Shown here: positions 61,223 to 64,000 of the stretch, piece after piece
Numbering within the stretch: position 1 is the stretch's first letter
How the letters are laid out: the number at the start of each line of letters is the position of its first letter
From: Tritrichomonas musculus
Lineage: Eukaryota > Parabasalia > Tritrichomonadida > Tritrichomonadidae
Assembly: GCA_039105265.1 (NCBI GenBank)
Contig: JAPFFF010000001.1
Location: 5,890,001-5,954,000 of the forward strand
Direction of reading: 5' to 3'
Length of the DNA stretch: 64,000 nt
Program-made: the position numbers and the translations under genes
The notes under the pieces: generated by a model
What the model was told of the DNA's origin: nothing
What the model saw: only the letters and a program-made list of their open reading frames with translations
Databases searched by the model: none

Positions 61223-63122
61223 ATGAAGCGTATTCTTTTTTTTTTCCTAATTTTCAGATATTAAATTGGTTGTTGTTGGCTCACCATACGTGAATACAAC
61301 AGCTTATTTAATCGCCTACACTACAAATTCAGATCCAGGAGAAATTATTCCAACAGTTTTTGATAATTATTCAGAACATGTTATGTTTGAAGACCAAGCC
61401 ATTAACCTCCAACTCTGGGATACATCTGGCTCGTATGATTATAAAAAATTAAGGCCAATATCATATCCACAGACCGATGTATTTATTATCGCTTTTTCTC
61501 TTGTTTCTCAACTTTCACTTGAAAAGGTCGAAACTGAATTTTTGCCAGAAATAGAAGAGCATTGCCCAGGTGCTCCTTATATTCTTGTTGGATTAGATCT
61601 ATCTAAAAGAGATGAATTCCCTCAGCATGCTGATGAATACAAAGCAAAAGGATGGTATCCAATTTCAACGAAAGAAGGCCAAAAGATCATGAAAAAAATT
61701 GGTGCTAAAGATTATATTGAATGCGATTTCCATAGTCTAGCTCATATTAAAGACGGTTTTATAGCTGCAATAAGAGCAGTTGTACATCCAACGCCAATTG
61801 TTAAAGCCAAAGAAATAAAAAAGAAAGATTCCAAATTAGCTTTTTGGAAATCCAAAAAAGACAAGTCTATAGATAAAATAAAAGTATCGGACGATGATAA
61901 GCAATCAAAGAGCTCAAAAGACAAACAATCTAAAAATACAAAAGAAAAACAACACAAAGACTCAAATATAGAGCAAACAAAAAATGCTACTGAAAAACAA
62001 CCCAAAAAGATAATTCTTAAAATGTCATCCGCCAGCATTCATGAGCAAAAAAGTGAAAACAAAACAAAACTTAATTTTTCACAACTGAAAATCAATGAAG
62101 TTAAGCAAATTCAAACAAAGCTTAACGTATCAAATGAAATCAAGCAAGTTGAAACAAAGTTGAGCATGTCACCATTAAAATTTAATGAATCCAAATCAAA
62201 GCCAGCAAAATTAAGTATTTCTTCATCGTTTGTTTTCTATTTGAAAGAAGAAGAAAAAGCAAAAGATGACAAGGAAAACGATCAACTTTTTGAGAAGAAC
62301 TATTTCATTGATGCACAAGAAGAGAAGAATCATGTTTTCATTGAGAAAATGTGCAAGAATGAAATCTCAATCTGCACTAAGATCATCGACATTGTGAAGA
62401 ATTTGGTCATGTGCAAAAAAGTTCTTTTTCCTGAAGAAGAAGCCTTTCAGCACGTTCAAAATGCGATTAAAGAATTCGAGCTGCTTTTGTCAATTGACCA
62501 TCCATGCATCTGCAAGACATACGGGATAAACACAGCTGAAGAAATCAAAGATGAAGATGGAAACGACATGACAACGATTGCCTTGTTTCTTGAATATCTT
62601 GATTTCGATTTGAATGAATTTTTGAAGAAAAGTTTTAATGATAGCAACACAATAAAAACAAGAATTATCATTGAAATAATTCATGGAATGATCTATATTC
62701 ATAAACGTGGTCTGTTACATCGTGATTTGAGAATGGAAAATATTTGTCTCAATTCACTTTTGAATGCTAAAATAGTCGATTTCGGATTCGCAAAAATTAA
62801 CGAATCTTTCTTCCCAAATTTCAGTGTCACTAGAAGTTCAATGATTGGTCTGAAAAAGTCAATTTTCATGGCACCTGAATTGTTGGGTGATGAAGAATAC
62901 AGTAACAAGGTGGACGTTTATTCTTTTGCGGTTATTTTGTGCTTCTTGTTCACTGGAACATTGCCTAAGTATTCTTTGAAAGAAAAAATGAATAAGAAAG
63001 AATTTCCGCTGCCAAGTCCATCATCGTTCATCTCTGAATTCGGAGTTGACCTCATATCTAGATGTCTGTCGTTTGATTATGAGAGTCGTCCCTCATTTGA
63101 AGATATCTTGAATGAGATCTGA
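61223..63122 (+). CDS. degenerate Rho-type GTPase fused to protein kinase (one short intron)
   Basis: Read as 61223-61229 joined to 61258-63122, giving 623 residues starting MKHIKLVVVG, the classic Rho/Rac start. The GTPase-like domain (1-180) keeps Rho landmarks (IIPTVFDNY, LQLWDTSG, LRPISYPQTDVFIIAFS) but has GSPYVNTT where GxxxxGK(S/T) is expected and lacks the TKxD motif, so nucleotide binding is doubtful. A basic Lys/Ser/Gln linker follows (about 185-340). The kinase domain (about 345-623) has K389/K390, HRDLRMEN (D492), DFG (D510), APE and KVDVYSFAV, so it looks active and TKL-like. There is no CAAX box. Inference: the Rho-like domain serves as a fixed binding module for a Rho regulator or effector surface that brings the kinase to it. 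The last codons (ILNEI) end close to the normal end of a kinase fold. Confidence 0.82.
61230..61257 (+). other. predicted 28-nt spliceosomal intron
   Basis: Starts GTATTC, has a T-run, CCTAAT (possible branch site) and ends TTTTCAG. Removing it joins ATGAAGC to ATATTAAATTGG in frame to give MKHIKLVVVG, exactly the expected Rho N terminus. Without splicing no ATG lies in frame before VVVG. Trichomonad genes have few introns, and those known have a GTA-type 5' site and a branch site very close to the 3' site, as here. Confidence 0.65.
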
Positions 63123-63930
63123 GAAAATAATTATAATCTTGCTCCAAATGTCAACGTTAATATTGTAGCAAAACGTGATAATGAACTTTCTCTTAACGAA
63201 TAAATGAGTTAATAAAATAATTAGTTATTATCTTTTTATAATTTTTCAAAATTAAGAAAATATTGTATGCCATAAATAACATTTTTGGTTTTTAAATTCT
63301 CATTGAGATAAGGATAAGAAGGGTTTATAAATAAGTGGTATTCTTCCATAAATGTATAATCTTAGCACCAGATGCATAGCCAAGCGCATTAAGTTTTTCA
63401 CACGAAATGAAAGTTTCAATGAAGTCATCTTCATTTTTATTGATTTCTTCTTCATTTTGACTATCTATGTAAATATTAAATGATTAAGAAACAACAGATT
63501 CAACATCAACATCATCTAAATAGTATTTATTTTCATCATCAATGTCACCAAACTAAACTGTTTTTCTTTTTTTTCATTCAATTCAATTATCAATTTATTA
63601 TTTAAAATATATAATTATTTATTTCAAAATTGAGATGATTATTTTCATTATTCAATACTATCCAGACAAATGACTCGCAGTTTAGCTTTTATTGCCATAT
63701 GCCAATTTGTTGAATATGTCTTGGATTATTTGACCAACAGCTTTCGCAAATTAATTATTATTATTATTAAAATATTGAATATATATCTTAATTTTGGACG
63801 ATAATTTTCGTTTATAACTTTTTGATAGAATTGATATTAAATATGTCACGACTTCATACATCAAAATTCCAAATGCATAAATATAAGTCATATAGTTTGA
63901 TGGCATTGATGATATTTGAAAGAAAAAAAT
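63123..63930 (-). pseudogene. scattered remains of a kinase gene
   Basis: On the minus strand, three short pieces in kinase order from high to low coordinates: SMPSNYMTYIYAFGILMYEV (63830-63920; the DVYSFGILMYE helix of a TKL-like kinase), then a piece near 63660-63750, then NEEEINKNEDDFIETFIS and KLNALGYASGAKIIHLWKNT (63360-63480). No long frame survives. The first 80 bases instead continue the frame of the GTPase-kinase gene beyond its stop. Confidence 0.45.
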
Positions 63931-64000
63931 ATTATATTATTTCATGCCAACATCAAAAAATCATTAAAATTAATTTATCAAAAATAAATCAAATGAATTC
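63931..64000 (+). pseudogene. partial copy of the surface-protein gene at 58462, running off the window
   Basis: 70 of 70 bases identical to 58565-58634 (codons about 35-58 of that gene), same strand. The sequence before 63931 is unrelated, so the copy lacks the signal peptide and start. How far it continues is not visible. Confidence 0.85.

Overview
The window looks like nuclear DNA of a parabasalid protist, most likely a trichomonad such as Tritrichomonas. The reasons are very high A+T, huge genes that are almost all intron-free, BspA-type leucine-rich repeats, protein kinases fused to Sel1 repeats, many short decayed copies of kinase and repeat genes, and TCA-type initiator-like sequences just upstream of several start codons. 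The species cannot be fixed from the sequence alone.

Layout. 0-5.6 kb is gene-poor: a small hypothetical gene, two identical 247-bp blocks each carrying a tRNA-Val(UAC)-like gene, an unresolved coding relic beside long A and G homopolymers, and one small secreted Asn/Lys-rich protein. 5.7-13.0 kb is one membrane-anchored ectoenzyme of about 2450 residues made of two tandem copies of a carbohydrate-binding plus glycoside-hydrolase module. 13.6-20.1 kb encodes a kinase-Sel1-BspA hybrid whose last 3.8 kb is a nearly perfect 69-bp tandem repeat. 20.1-24.6 kb has no genes but holds three DNA-transposon-like elements with 8-bp target duplications, one nested inside another. 24.6-41.0 kb (minus) is one 5476-residue coiled-coil protein with close to sixty copies of a Cys-containing CIKxELKKL motif.

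41.8-45.7 kb is a graveyard of broken gene pieces (kinase, BspA, C2-transmembrane, Sel1) and ends in a GC-rich block built around a CCCGGG palindrome. 45.7-49.8 kb (minus) is an intact kinase-Sel1 gene. Then come a small secreted peptide gene, a 1.49-kb element with terminal inverted repeats, a WD40 relic, an Sfi1-like Lys-rich protein (minus), a Cys-rich multi-pass membrane protein, two single-pass membrane proteins, a third tRNA-Val(UAC), more kinase scraps, and at 61.2-63.1 kb a fusion of a degenerate Rho-type GTPase domain to an apparently active kinase. That last gene is best read with a 28-nt intron after codon 2. The window closes in another decayed kinase and a perfect 70-bp copy of the gene at 58.5 kb.

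How the genes fit together. There are no operons; genes are single units separated by A+T-rich spacers. The themes are surface interaction (glycan-degrading ectoenzyme, single-pass surface proteins, secreted small proteins), signalling (three large kinases with different partner domains) and cytoskeleton (giant coiled coil, Sfi1-like protein). Repeat expansion and gene duplication followed by decay explain much of the rest.
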